A stretch of 64,000 nucleotides of DNA from CAWATZ01 sp963784995. Its GTDB lineage: Bacteria > Planctomycetota > Planctomycetia > Gemmatales > Gemmataceae. A program made the translations under genes and the position numbers. Location of the stretch: the NCBI GenBank assembly GCA_963784995.1, contig CAWATZ010000003.1:62001-126000 (forward strand), written 5' to 3'. Every line of letters begins with the position of its first letter. The stretch's first letter is position 1. This document shows, one piece after another, positions 18,510 through 28,193 of this stretch. A model generated the notes under the pieces. The model saw only the letters and a list, made by a program, of their open reading frames with translations, searched no databases and was not told the origin of the DNA.

Positions 18510-20165
18510 TTACGGAGACGATATGTCGCCTCGGTGTGCGTACGGAGCCAGGGTGCGCAACCGGATGTCCTCCACCGGGCCGCCCACGGTGAAGTGGTAC
18601 AGGCTCTGGAAGCGATCGCCGGCCAGCCCCAGCAGCTCGTGGACGGCGTCATCGAAGTAGCAGCCAATGCCCGTGCCCCGCACTCCCACGGCCTCGGCTT
18701 CCAGGTAAAGGACCTGTCCCAGCACCCCCGCCTCCCAGAACAGCCGTCGATACCACCAGGCTCCGCGGCTGCGCAGCACGTCGCCAAACTCCGCCACCAT
18801 GCCCAGCGAGAAGGCCCCGTCCCCTGCGATCTCTTGATGGCAGCTCACTGTCTGGGCCTGGCCACGCCTGTTGCCCTCGGCCAGCAAGAACAACGGCAGG
18901 TAGTCAGGGCACCCAGCCGGCCGTTGCCAGAGGAATTCGGGCCGGCAAGCGGCCCGCAGCATCTCGTGGACGGATTGGTCACGCTCGAACAGGTACAGGC
19001 CCGGGGCCAGGCCAGCAACACGATGGACGAACAGGACGGCATGGACGAACGGCCGCCAGGGCAGCAGATCCCACGGCGGCACCCCAGGTCGGGGCAGCAA
19101 GCGGTCCAGCATGCGGTAGAAGGTGACGGCGTCGATGCCTGTCTGGCCGTCCAGGGCCACGGCGCTGCGCCGCTGCCGGATGAGCGCTGCCGCGGGCACT
19201 GGCGAACCCGGTGAGGGCAGAGGTAAGGACTGGGGTTGGAAGGACGCCTCCGGGTCGGTCGGCGGCTTCACTGTCGCCGCGGCGACGTCGGCGATCGGCT
19301 CCCAGTCAATGGGATTGCCGCTGAGCCGGTTGGCCGAACCGGCCCAGGCGCCTGAGGGCGCCGGCAGTGGTCGCGGCAGTTGGGGTAAGGGCGGAGGGCC
19401 AACCAGGAGCAAGGCCTCCGGCAGTTCGTGTTCGAGGCGGTGCGCCAGGGCGAAGTCGGCTTGCCTGTCCAGCCCGAGCAGCGCCGCGATCTCGGCATCG
19501 CTCGGCGCGTCGAGCAATTGGGCCGACCAACCCAGCGCGGCTGCCGCATAACGCACCGTGGCAAGGGCATGACCCGTGTCGTGCTGGCAGTAGCGAAAGG
19601 CGCGGATGCCGTACTTCCAGGCTTCGCGCCAGGGAATCGTGGACAGGCCGATGAGGAGAGCGTTCGGCGGAAGCCAGGAGGCTCGGACGCCGAGGGTGCA
19701 GCGTCGTTCCAGGCGGTGGTCGCGGCTAACGTAGTGATAGGTGCCGGCGTCCAGGCCGGGCAGCGCGGGGACGACCGCGTAGCCCTCCGTTGGGTGGAGG
19801 TTGCCGCTGGAGGGGTTACAACGCAACGCCCAGCGCGAGCCCCGGTACTCCTTCCAGGCCGACAGCCCCAGAGCCAGTTCAAAGAGGATGGCCACGGTGT
19901 CCAGACCAGGACGCCGTGGAGCGACGGCGCCTGGAATGTGCAGATCGTCGTAGGAGCAAGTCACGGCGTCGGCCAACAGCGGCAGGTCGATGCCGGGGGA
20001 GCCGGCAAAGGTGCGGAACGGGTTGGGTTGGTTGGCCCAGTCCAGGTCTGCCGGCCCCTCCGCGTGGCGGTGCAGGTGGTGCTTGCTGCGACGGTGATAC
20101 GACAGGGCTCGGCGGATGCGCTCCCCAGGGTCTCCCGCCTCACTCCTGACGTCCGAGCCCAGCAC
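18510..20165 (-). CDS. SagB-type nitroreductase-family dehydrogenase (two domains)
   Basis: FMN-dependent oxidoreductase of the SagB/ThcOx group, with two nitroreductase-like halves. The first half has RRSKHHLHRHAEG, LDWANQPNPFRTFAG, RCNPSSGNLHPTEGYAV and YCQHDTGHALATVRYAAAAL. The second has IRQRRSAVALDGQTGIDAV, LFVHRVAGLAPGLYLFERD and VLGQVLYLEAEAVGVRGTGI. SagB enzymes oxidise azolines in peptide natural products, but no cyclodehydratase or precursor gene is nearby, so the substrate is unknown. The start is uncertain: GTG at 20165 fits relatives best; an upstream ATG at 20240 has no good ribosome site. Confidence 0.75.
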   Translation of the reverse strand: MLGSDVRSEAGDPGERIRRALSYHRRSKHHLHRHAEGPADLDWANQPNPFRTFAGSPGIDLPLLADAVTCSYDDLHIPGAVAPRRPGLDTVAILFELALGLSAWKEYRGSRWALRCNPSSGNLHPTEGYAVVPALPGLDAGTYHYVSRDHRLERRCTLGVRASWLPPNALLIGLSTIPWREAWKYGIRAFRYCQHDTGHALATVRYAAAALGWSAQLLDAPSDAEIAALLGLDRQADFALAHRLEHELPEALLLVGPPPLPQLPRPLPAPSGAWAGSANRLSGNPIDWEPIADVAAATVKPPTDPEASFQPQSLPLPSPGSPVPAAALIRQRRSAVALDGQTGIDAVTFYRMLDRLLPRPGVPPWDLLPWRPFVHAVLFVHRVAGLAPGLYLFERDQSVHEMLRAACRPEFLWQRPAGCPDYLPLFLLAEGNRRGQAQTVSCHQEIAGDGAFSLGMVAEFGDVLRSRGAWWYRRLFWEAGVLGQVLYLEAEAVGVRGTGIGCYFDDAVHELLGLAGDRFQSLYHFTVGGPVEDIRLRTLAPYAHRGDISSP

Positions 20166-20352
20166 GGCTGCCTCGCTTCCTTCGGAACCCTGCGGGTCTC
20201 CCACGTGCGGCCATAACACTCGGGAAAGGCATCGTCTCATCCGGCAGGATTGGGGGCGGGAGACCACTTGACACTGCGACGTGCTTGCTGCGCTGGCTCC
20301 GAAGGGCAACAAGGCTTCGTTAGCAGCGTTGCAGCCAGCCCAGCCGGTCTTC

Positions 20353-20400
20353 ATTGCAGTGCAATGCGTGCAATGCGTGCAATGACTGCAACGATGCAAC
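20353..20400. repeat. Short tandem GTGCAATGC-like repeat
   Basis: Three near-identical units of about 10 bp (TGCAATGCG, TGCAATGCG, TGCAATGAC) followed by degenerate GCAACGATGCAACG units. It lies upstream of the SagB gene, in DNA between array copies. No function is apparent. The surrounding 20166-20559 holds no recognisable gene. Confidence 0.6.
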
Positions 20401-20559
20401 GACCAGCAGCTGTCGGGCAGGCGGACCTCGCCCGGCTACCATCCCTGGCTCTTGTTCCTGTTCAACCCTGCCCAACGATCCTGTCATTGCCCAAGTTACG
20501 GCGAACCACTCACGACCATTCTCTCTCGCCCGTCGAAGAAACGCAAGGTCTGTGAGACC

Positions 20560-20749
20560 GTTTGAGCATCCGGATGTTGCGGAGGCCGGCCTTTGCATCC
20601 TGAGGCACGCGATCCTCCCCCCGCGGACACAGGCAGAGAACCACCGCCTCGGGCAGCACGCCGCGGGCCTGCCGGACCAGGCGGATGTCGTCCTGGATCT
20701 GCTGGACGACGCGCTCCTCCGGATAGGTGGCCACTTCCACCAGGATCAT
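20560..20749 (-). pseudogene. Rpn-like array, internal fragment (copy 2a)
   Basis: The minus strand reads ILVEVATYPEERVVQQIQDD, then IRLVRQARGVLPEAVVLCLC and PRGEDRVPQ. This corresponds to about residues 60-115 of the intact copies. Sequence homology ends on both sides, so only the putative active-site strand and the following helix survive. Confidence 0.75.
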
Positions 20750-20752
20750 CCC

Positions 20753-21105
20753 TCAGGCGGATGGCTTGCGTGAACGCCGCTTGCCGCGCGTCGAGGCCGG
20801 GGGTGGGGCAGGCAGTTCCTGGTGGAGAGGCTCCTTGGGGTCTCGCAGACTCGTGCAGGTCGCTGCACTAACCATGAGATCCAAAAGCTTCTCTTTTCCT
20901 TTCACCTGTGCGAGACTTGCGGCAATCTCAGGTCCGGGATCGCCGAACTTTTCTCGCAAAAGGTGGAGTATACCCTCTACCATCCCGGCCCGCGCAACTC
21001 GGCGCAGATCTGCTGAATGAGGGGGGATTCGATCATGGCCCTGCTTCCTCCCAGAATGTCCAGCCACTCCGGCTTGTTGTCGTGGAGCCGGTCGGGCTGG
21101 GATTC
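20753..21105 (-). pseudogene. Rpn-like array, C-terminal fragment (copy 2b), frameshifted
   Basis: HDNKPEWLDILGGSRAMIES then LIQQICAELRGPGW is followed, in another frame, by VEGILHLLREKFGDPGPEIA and the basic tail TRGKRRSRKPSA. This is the last third of an array gene with one frameshift. It adjoins fragment 2a, so copy 2 has lost its N-terminus and centre. Confidence 0.75.
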
Positions 21106-21113
21106 GCAGGCCC

Positions 21114-22033
21114 TCAGGCGGGTGGCTTGCGGGAACGCCGCTTGCCGCGCGTCGAGGTGGGTGGCGGGGGAGGGAGTTCCTGCCGGAGAGCATCCTCGAA
21201 CGCTTGCAAGCTGGCACAACTGGCCGCGTGCTGGGTCAGCCGAATGAGTTTTTCTCGGTCCTTCACCTGCTCCAATCCAGCGGTAATGGTGGGCGTCACC
21301 GATCCGAACCGGGTTTCCAGAACGTCGAGCGTGGTTTTCACACGCTCCACTCGCCTGGACTCTTCGACGATCTCTTGAATGAAAGGGAGTCTCGATGATC
21401 ATTTTGCTTCCTCCCAAAATGTTCAGCCACTCCGGCTTGTTGTAGTGGAGCCGGGCGAACACGTGAGTTACCGCAAGCAGATTGTCCTTCTGCTGTCCGC
21501 CCTCACGCTCAATCCGATCCCGGCACCGTTGCAGCAGCACCTCCGTCGGCCCATCATACCGCGCCAGCGTGACCAGGGGAACCACACCCACCAGAGGGGC
21601 AGCAAGCAACTCCTCTGCGGACAGGTTCCAGACCTCCACCACTTTCCAGCGCAGAGTTTCGGCTGTCCAGCCCAGAGCGCTGGTTGCTTCCACCTGTGAC
21701 GGCACGCGGTACTCACCCTTCGGACACAGGCAGAGAACGAGTGCTTCGGGCAGCACGCCGCGGGCCAGGCGGACCAGGCGGATGTCGTCCTGGATCTGCT
21801 GGACGACGCGCTCCTCCGGATAGGTGGCCACTTCCACCAGGATCAACCTGGCCTCCTTGGCTGCCGGCAAAGCGAGCCTCCAGCAAGCCATCGGGCAGCT
21901 TGCGGGGCTGGACGACCTCGGCTTTGAGGGCTTTGCAAGAACTGACAGAGCGAGCGCCGGCCAGGTAAAGGATGCTGGCGCCCTGTTCTTCCAGCATCCA
22001 TTTGCTGCTGGGATCGAAGGTCTGCTGCGACAT
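21114..22033 (-). pseudogene. Rpn-like array copy 3, full length with two frameshifts
   Basis: Starts MSQQTFDPSSKWMLEEQGAS at 22033. An extra C after FAGS (about 21860) breaks the frame just before the putative active-site strand RLILVEVATYPEE. A second extra C in the run after IIETP (about 21384) breaks it again before the C-terminal helices (RFGSVTPTITAGLEQVKD). Ends TRGKRRSRKPPA. Both lesions are evident by comparison with copy 5. A 44-bp spacer separates it from copy 4. Confidence 0.85.
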
Positions 22034-22077
22034 GGCTCCTCCTGGCTCGTACCGCTCGGGTCGGGATTCGCACGCCC

Positions 22078-23145
22078 TCAGCCGGGTGGCTTGCGTGAAC
22101 GCCGCTTGCCGCGTGTCGAAGCGGGTTGCGGGGCCGGCAGTTCGTGCTGGAGGGCTTCCTCGAACGCTTGCAGACTGGCGCAGACGCCCGCCAGCCGCGA
22201 CAGCCGATCCAGTTGCTCTTCCTGCTTGACTTGCTCAAGCCCAGCCGTGATTGTCGGCGTCACGGCGCCGAACCGTCCTTCCAAAACACTGCGAATGCTT
22301 CTCGCGTGACCAGCCCGCGAATTGGGCCCCAATCTCTTGAATGAAGGGAGACTCGATGATCATTTTGCTCTCTCCCAAAATGTTCGGTGGTGGGTGAGGA
22401 GGCTTGCCAAAGATGCCGTAACCTCAACAGTCGCAAGGTGTTGGCGCTCGGCGCCGAAACTTCGGCGCTTTTCGACACCCCTTGTGGGTCAAGGAGTTAT
22501 GGCACTGGCAAGCGTTCTCACCCACCACCAAATGTTCAGCCACTTCGGTTTATCATAGTGGAGCCGGGCGAACACCTGGGTGACCGCCAGCAACTTGGCT
22601 CGCTGCGGGCCGCCCTCGCGGTCAATTCGATCCCGGCAGCGTTGCAGCAGCACCTCCGCCGGACCATCATACCGCGCCAGGGAAACCAGGGGCACCACAC
22701 CCACCAGAGGGGCCGCGAGCAACTCCTCCGCGGACAGGTTCCACACCTCCACCACTTTCCAGCGCAACGTTTCGCCTGTCCAGCCCAACGTGCTGGCGGC
22801 CTCCGCCTGCTGGGGCACACGATAGTCTCCCCGCGGACACAGGCAGAGAACGAGTGCTTCGGGCAGATCGCCGCGAACCTGCCGCACCAGGCGGATGTCG
22901 TCCTGGATCTGCTGGACGACGCACGGCTCCGGGTAGGTGGCCACCTCCACCAGGATCAGCGTGGATTCGTCGCTGTCGGCAAAGCGTACCTCCAACAAGC
23001 CATCGGGCAGCTTGCGCGGCTGGACGACCTAGGCTTTGAGGGCTTTGCAAGAGACGACCTGGCGGGCGCCGGCCACGGATAGCACGCTGGCGCCCTGCTC
23101 TTCCAGCATCCACTTGCTGCTGGGATCGAAGGTCGGTTGCGACAT
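22078..23145 (-). pseudogene. Rpn-like array copy 4, nonsense codon plus MITE insertion
   Basis: Start ATG at 23145. A TAG at 23029-23031 replaces the conserved Glu of KAEVVQPRKLPDG. The body otherwise reads well (LILVEVATYPEPCVVQQIQD, WKVVEVWNLSAEELLAAPLV) until a 144-bp element interrupts the sequence at the KPKWLNI position. It resumes at IIESPFIQEIG, with a further one-base problem near 22310, then RFGAVTPTITAGLEQVKQEE and TRGKRRSRKPPG. Confidence 0.85.
22386..22529. mobile_element. MITE, 144 bp, with 8-bp target duplication
   Basis: The ends are inverted repeats: GGTGGTGGGTGAGGAGGCTT on the left and the mirror of GGTGGTGGGTGAGAACGCTT on the right, continuing TGCC. The sequence AAATGTTC is present on both sides (22378-22385 and 22530-22537); in copies 3 and 5 there is no insertion at this place. 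It contains no ORF. The 8-bp duplication resembles that of IS66-type elements, but the ends do not match the IS66 ends here. Confidence 0.85.
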
Positions 23146-23189
23146 GCCGCCTTCTGGCTCGGGCCGAATGGGTCGGGATTCGCAGGCCC

Positions 23190-24107
23190 TCAGGCGGGTG
23201 GCTTGCGTGAACGCCGCTTGCCGCGTGTCGAAGCGGGTTGCGGGGCCGGCAGTTCGCGATGAAGAGCTTCCTCGAAGGCTTGCAGGCTGGCGCAGGTGCC
23301 CGCCAGCCGCGACAGCCGATCAAATTGCTCTTCTTGCTTGACTTGCTCCAGGCCAGCCGTGATTGCCGGCGTCACTGCCCCGAACCGCCCTTCCAGAACG
23401 TTGCGAATGCTCCTCGCCTGACCAGCCCGCGCAAATTGGGCCCCGATCTCTTGAATGAAAGGAGTCTCGATGATCATTTTGCTCTCTCCCAAAATCTTCA
23501 GCCACTCCGGCTTGTCGTAGTGAAGCCGGGTGAACACGTGAGTTACCGCCAGCAAATTGGCTCGCTGCGCGCCACCGTCGCGGTCAATTCGATCCCGGCA
23601 GCGTTGCAGCAGTACCTCAGCCGGCCCATCATACCGCGCAAGGGAGACCAGTGGCACCACACCCACCAGAGGGGCAGCGAGCAGTTCCTCCGCGGACAGG
23701 TTCCACACTTCCACCACTTTCCAGCGCAAGGTTTCGCCTGTCCAGCCCAAAGCGCTGGTTGTCTCCGCCTGGGAGGGCACGCGATACTCGCCCTTCGGAC
23801 AGAGACAAAGGACCACCGCCTCGGGCAGAACGCCGCGGGCCTGACGCACCAGGCGGATGTCGTCCTGGATCTGCTGGACGACGCGCGGCTCCGGATAGGT
23901 GGCCACTTCCACCAGGATCAACCTGGGCTCCTTGTTGTCGGCAAAGCGTGCCTCCAGCAAGCCATCGGGCAATTTGCGGGGTTGGACGACCTCGGCCTTG
24001 CGGGCCTTGCAGGAGACGACCTCGCGGGCGCCGGCCACGTACAGGACGCTGGCACCCTGTTCTTCCAGCATCCACTTGCTGCTGGGATCGAAGGTCTGCT
24101 GCGACAT
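23190..24107 (-). CDS. Rpn/YhgA-like PD-(D/E)XK family protein, array copy 5 (intact)
   Basis: A 305-residue protein, start MSQQTFDPSSKWMLEEQGAS, ATG at 24107 after CAGGAGGAGCC. Putative active-site block: DGLLEARF ... RLILVEVATYPEPRVVQQI. Middle: GETLRWKVVEVWNLSAEELL. Helical C-terminal part: RFGAVTPAITAGLEQVKQEE. Basic tail: TRGKRRSRKPPA. This is the reference copy for judging damage in copies 2-4. The upstream gap (24108-24351) separates it from the divergent HNH gene and holds no further ORF. Confidence 0.65.
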   Translation of the reverse strand: MSQQTFDPSSKWMLEEQGASVLYVAGAREVVSCKARKAEVVQPRKLPDGLLEARFADNKEPRLILVEVATYPEPRVVQQIQDDIRLVRQARGVLPEAVVLCLCPKGEYRVPSQAETTSALGWTGETLRWKVVEVWNLSAEELLAAPLVGVVPLVSLARYDGPAEVLLQRCRDRIDRDGGAQRANLLAVTHVFTRLHYDKPEWLKILGESKMIIETPFIQEIGAQFARAGQARSIRNVLEGRFGAVTPAITAGLEQVKQEEQFDRLSRLAGTCASLQAFEEALHRELPAPQPASTRGKRRSRKPPA

Positions 24108-24351
24108 GGCTCCTCCTGGCACGGGCCGCTCGGGTCTGCATCGCCGGACGCAGGATAGCAGCAACAGCAGGCCGGGACAATCGAGGGTATCGGCCCCGGG
24201 TTTTCATTTCCGACAGGCCCATGCGGAGGCGAGTCTGGCTCCTGACGGACTTGCGGCAGAAGCTCGACAACTGGCCTCCAGTTCAGTAGGATCGGAGAGA
24301 GTTCGAGCAGGCACCCCTCGGATTGCAACTGCTCACCAGCGAGGTCTTTCA

Positions 24352-25254
24352 ATGGCGACTGCGGACAGGTGGCTGGCCAAACTGGCGAAATTGAATCCGG
24401 ACAAGGCACGCGGCGATCCTGCCCCACACAAGCCGCTGCTCCTGCTGGTCCTTCTGGACCTGGCGGAGCAAGGCCAGCTGCCGCAAGACGTTCTCCCGCT
24501 GACGCCGGCTCTTGCCTTTCGTTTCTGCGAGATGTGGAGGATTGTCGCTCATCGACGCTCGCAGCGCCCGGACGTTCGCTATCCGTTCCACCACCTGAAG
24601 AGCAACGGTTTCTGGTCCGCCCTCGGGGAGAACGCGAAACCCTCTCCGGATCGCAACCTGACGCAGTTTGCCGCATTCGACGCTGATTTCCGCTCCCGGC
24701 TCGATGACCCGGCCTGGCGAGATCAAGCACGCCGGACCTTGATTGCGACCTACTTCGAGCCGGGAGAGCGGCTCGCTCTTTACGCGATCTGGGACATTCC
24801 AGTGCCGACGGACGAGCAGATCCAGCACGACCGCAATCCTCAAGATCCCGAGCAGGGAGAGAAGAAGGGCCGCGACGTCCGCTTTCGCCTGACCGTGGTT
24901 GCAGCCTACAACTACACCTGCGCGCTCACCGGCTACCGGCTGACCACAATCTCCTCCGGGAGCATCGTGGATGCTGCGCACATCCACCCGTTCGCAGACT
25001 CGCGTAACAATGACCCGCGGAATGGGCTTGCACTTTGCAAGAATGCGCACTGGCTATTCGACAATGGGCTCTGGACGATCAGCGACGATTACACCGTGAT
25101 CGTCGCTGTCGGGCGCTTTTCCGAAGACAGCCCCAATCAGGTGTCGTTGAATGGATTCCACGGGAAGAGGCTTTTTCTGCCCGAGGAACGGGCACTCTGG
25201 CCGAACCCAATTCACATGGCCTGGCACCGCAAGCACAAATTCCAGATAGGTTGA
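24352..25254 (+). CDS. HNH endonuclease
   Basis: A 300-residue protein. The N-terminal helical part contains DPAPHKPLLLLVLLDLAEQG and FRFCEMWRIVAHR, as in restriction-type HNH proteins. The HNH fold is near the C-terminus: FRLTVVAAYNYTCALTGYRL, then VDAAHIHPFADSRNNDPRNG and LALCKNAHWLFDNGLWTI; the D-A-A-H, N and H of the motif are all present. No methyltransferase partner is adjacent, so it may be an orphan modification-dependent or restriction-like nuclease. The gene is complete and plus-strand, unlike the neighbouring array; a probable toxin-antitoxin remnant follows directly. Confidence 0.85.
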   Translation: MATADRWLAKLAKLNPDKARGDPAPHKPLLLLVLLDLAEQGQLPQDVLPLTPALAFRFCEMWRIVAHRRSQRPDVRYPFHHLKSNGFWSALGENAKPSPDRNLTQFAAFDADFRSRLDDPAWRDQARRTLIATYFEPGERLALYAIWDIPVPTDEQIQHDRNPQDPEQGEKKGRDVRFRLTVVAAYNYTCALTGYRLTTISSGSIVDAAHIHPFADSRNNDPRNGLALCKNAHWLFDNGLWTISDDYTVIVAVGRFSEDSPNQVSLNGFHGKRLFLPEERALWPNPIHMAWHRKHKFQIG

Positions 25255-25542
25255 GGGCACCGCATTGATCCGCGAGTCGCCTACCGTGAGTTGTGGGTTT
25301 GCCTTCAAGCTCGGGTCGGGCCATTGGTCGATGGCCGACACAAGGCGTAAGCGTCCGCCGAACCGCAGGCAGGGATGGGAAGACGGAGGAGACGTTCGGG
25401 ATGCACCAAGAGCTTGCCCAGGCATGACGGTGCTGGTGGGCAGCCGCGCGGTCCAACGGTTCGCCGGGACGAACTCCGGACGGGCAGCGGCGGACGTGTC
25501 CTTCTTGGCTTGGCGGGCAGGGCGGCCTGGACCGCGGCACGC

Positions 25543-27293
25543 TCAGCCGCTGTCCACGACCGCTTCGCTGGCGCACCGTTGCGCCGCCGCCCAGCGGTCC
25601 GGCAGCAGTTCTGGCAGTTGCTCCGCTGCACAGCTCGGCAAACGCTGCAGCACGTCACGCAAGTAGCGCCACGGCTCGATCCCCAGACGCTTGCACGTCT
25701 GCACCAGGCTGTACAGCACCGCTGCCGTCTCCCCGCCGCCATCGCTGCCAAAGAACAAGTAGTTCTTACGGCCAACCGCCACCGCGCAGGCGCCTTCCGC
25801 CGCGTTGTTGTCAATCGCCAAATACCCTTGGGTCGTATAACGCTCCAGGGCCTGCCATTGGTTCAAGGCATAAGTGATGGCTTCGCCCATTGGACTCTTC
25901 GGCAGCACTCCGCCTCGTTCTTGCTCCAACCATTGTCTTAGCGACGTCAGCAGTGGCACACTCTCTTCCTGACGCAACCGCTGCCGCAGCTGCCAACTCT
26001 CTGCCAACGACAACCCCGCATCCTCACTCTGCTGGGTCGCTTTCTTCTCCACGGCATACAACTGGCGAATCACTCCTAACACGTAGGACGCCCGCGCCGC
26101 GTCTGTCGTCTGCGCCTCGAAGAACTTCCGCCGCACGTGCGCCCAACAACCGACTTCCACGATCTTGCCGCCGGCATACAGTTGGTCGTAGCCGCTGTAA
26201 GCATCGGCTTGCAAGAAGCCCTGGTAGCCTTTCAGGAAGTCCTGGGGCCGTTCTTGCTTGCGATCGGGACTGTAATCATAGACGGTGTAGGGATGGTCCG
26301 TGTCGCCCAGGTAGACCCAGACACGACCCTGATGGCTGGCACGCACGCCACGGCTCTGGACTGTCACTGGAGTGTCATCGCTCCCGATCACCTGAGACTT
26401 CTTGATGTCGCTGTGCAGCAACTCATAGAGCGGCCGCACCAGGTCAGCCGACTGCTTCAGCCAGTCGCACAGCGTGCTGCGTTTCAGCGGCACTCCCTGC
26501 CGCGCGAAGATCTGTTCTTGCCGATACAGCGGCAGGTGATCGCCAAACTTGCTGAGGATGACGTGAGCCAGCAGCCCGGCGCCGCCAGGCAGCGTGGCAC
26601 TCCCTCCAGCGGCAGGGGTGCCGTGCTCAGCGTCACGACAGGCACGACGCCGGGCTGGAACAAAACGGGGTCCGCTGTTGCAGTGGCCCCAGCAGTGGTT
26701 GCTGCCGTCGGGCCGGACCCCGCGGCGGCCGGCTCAGACACCGTGGCCGGTGGCGGCTCGCTTTGCTCGGACAGCTGCCGGCGCCGTTGCTCACAGCCAA
26801 CACACGCATACTTCAGGCGGACGTTTTCGATGACAAAGATCGACTGCGGCACGCAATCGTATTGCTCGCTGACTTCTTCGCCAATGACCACGCGGGGCAG
26901 ACCACAGCAACTGCAGCAACGCTCCGCTTCCGTTAGCTCATGCAGCCGACGCTGCCGAGGCAAGTGTTGGGGAGGCCGCTGCCGGCCGTGCTTGTGGCGC
27001 CGCTTGGCTTTGGCTGGTTTGCTCTCGTCTGGTCCTGTTGGACCGTCTCCGTTGGCTGCCGCCGCATCCGGTTGCGTAAACAGAGACAATTGGCTGGGGT
27101 CGAATCGTTCGCTGCGTGGACCATAGAGACGACGCAGCAGCTGGTCCAGGCGGACTTGGATTTGGCTCAGCTCCCGCTGGCGTGCCGCCAGGGCTCCGAG
27201 CAACTCCTCGATCATCCGTTTGAGGACGGCGGGATCGTCAGGCAAGTGCTGGACGTCTAAAGCCGCGGTTGTGGTGGTCGTGGCAGTACTCAT
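25543..27293 (-). CDS. tnpC: IS66 TnpC transposase, copy B (frameshift shared with copy A)
   Basis: Same domain order and same LPLEG frameshift as copy A, at about 26590. The downstream catalytic frame (SQVIGSDDTPVTVQ, GYLAIDNNAAEGA) is one residue shorter: EGACAVAVG here against EGALRTVAVG in copy A, from a net 3-base deletion near the last catalytic region. This copy has a fresh target duplication, so either the shift is bypassed or the transposase was supplied by another copy. Confidence 0.85.
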
Positions 27294-27480
27294 ACTTAGA
27301 CATCATAGCAGCCGGCGACGTGTTTTTCGTCGCCATTTGGAAAACAGCTTGCAACTTAAGTGTGCTGAAGACAATCTGTAGCAATCAGGGAAAGTGAGCC
27401 ACTGCTTGCTGGTCGGCGAATGAGTTGGTCTGAAGTGCTGAGGGCCTCCCGCAGGAGGCCCTCCTGAGAGAAAAGTGGAC

Positions 27481-27846
27481 TTAGAGCGTCGTTGCCGGCC
27501 GCTGGTAGCGGTGACGGCGTTCGACCTTTTCCAACACGACCCCGTCTAACAGCATGGTCAGCTCGGCAGCGCGGACCTCCAGTTGTCCAGTCTGCCCAGT
27601 TGGTGCGGTCGGAAAACGAAAGACGCCTTCTTCCAACCGCTTGTACCAGATGGCATAGCCGTCTTGCTGCCAGCTGAGGATCTTGAGGCGGTCGCCGCGT
27701 CGATTGCGAAAGACGAACCAGTCACCGGAGAGGGGATCGTCGCCCAGCCCCTGGCTGACCAGGGCCGCCAGCCCGTCAAACGATTTGCGGCAATCGACGG
27801 CGGCCAGGCAGAGAAAAATGCGTCCGGGTGGTGTCAGGGGGAGCAT
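27481..27846 (-). CDS. tnpB: IS66 TnpB (OrfB), copy B
   Basis: A 121-residue IS66 accessory protein identical to that of copy A (DCRKSFDGLAALVSQGLG, DWFVFRNRRGDRLKIL). Its start overlaps the end of tnpA by 13 bp. Confidence 0.9.
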   Translation of the reverse strand: MLPLTPPGRIFLCLAAVDCRKSFDGLAALVSQGLGDDPLSGDWFVFRNRRGDRLKILSWQQDGYAIWYKRLEEGVFRFPTAPTGQTGQLEVRAAELTMLLDGVVLEKVERRHRYQRPATTL

Positions 27847-28193
27847 GGCCTCTCCTCCAGGACAGCCAGCAGAGTACGCAAGGAGGCGGCATCGAAGCCT
27901 GGCCCAACGAACAGGCGTCGGCCGTTGCCCAGGACGACTTCGAGGCTCGGCGTGGCGGCGGTAGGTTCGGGGGTGACGTGCAGGGGGACGAAGGTAACAG
28001 GGTCTGAGGCCGGGTGCTGGCAGGCGTCGGTGTCGCGTTGGGCCAACGTTCGCCGCCAGCAATAAAAGGACGCCTCGGCCAGCTGGTGGCGGCGGCAGTA
28101 GGCGCGGATGGACAGACCACTGACGAGCCAACGTTCGAGGTGGGAGCGCCAGAAACGCTCCTTGTCCGGATCACGAGATCGACCGGCAGACAT
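27834..28193 (-). CDS. tnpA: IS66 TnpA (OrfA), copy B (intact)
   Basis: A 119-residue protein starting MSAGRSRDPDKERFWRSHLE with a helix-turn-helix-like segment LSIRAYCRRHQLAEASFYCW. It shows what copy A encoded before its one-base insertion. The chosen ATG (28193) matches the start kept in copy A. A longer frame to 28229 exists but runs toward the element end. Confidence 0.85.
   Translation of the reverse strand: MSAGRSRDPDKERFWRSHLERWLVSGLSIRAYCRRHQLAEASFYCWRRTLAQRDTDACQHPASDPVTFVPLHVTPEPTAATPSLEVVLGNGRRLFVGPGFDAASLRTLLAVLEERPCSP

Noticed and set aside
20510..24107. Possible CRISPR-like repeat array
   Set aside because: The repeats are about 1 kb gene copies with coding similarity, not short repeats with unique spacers.
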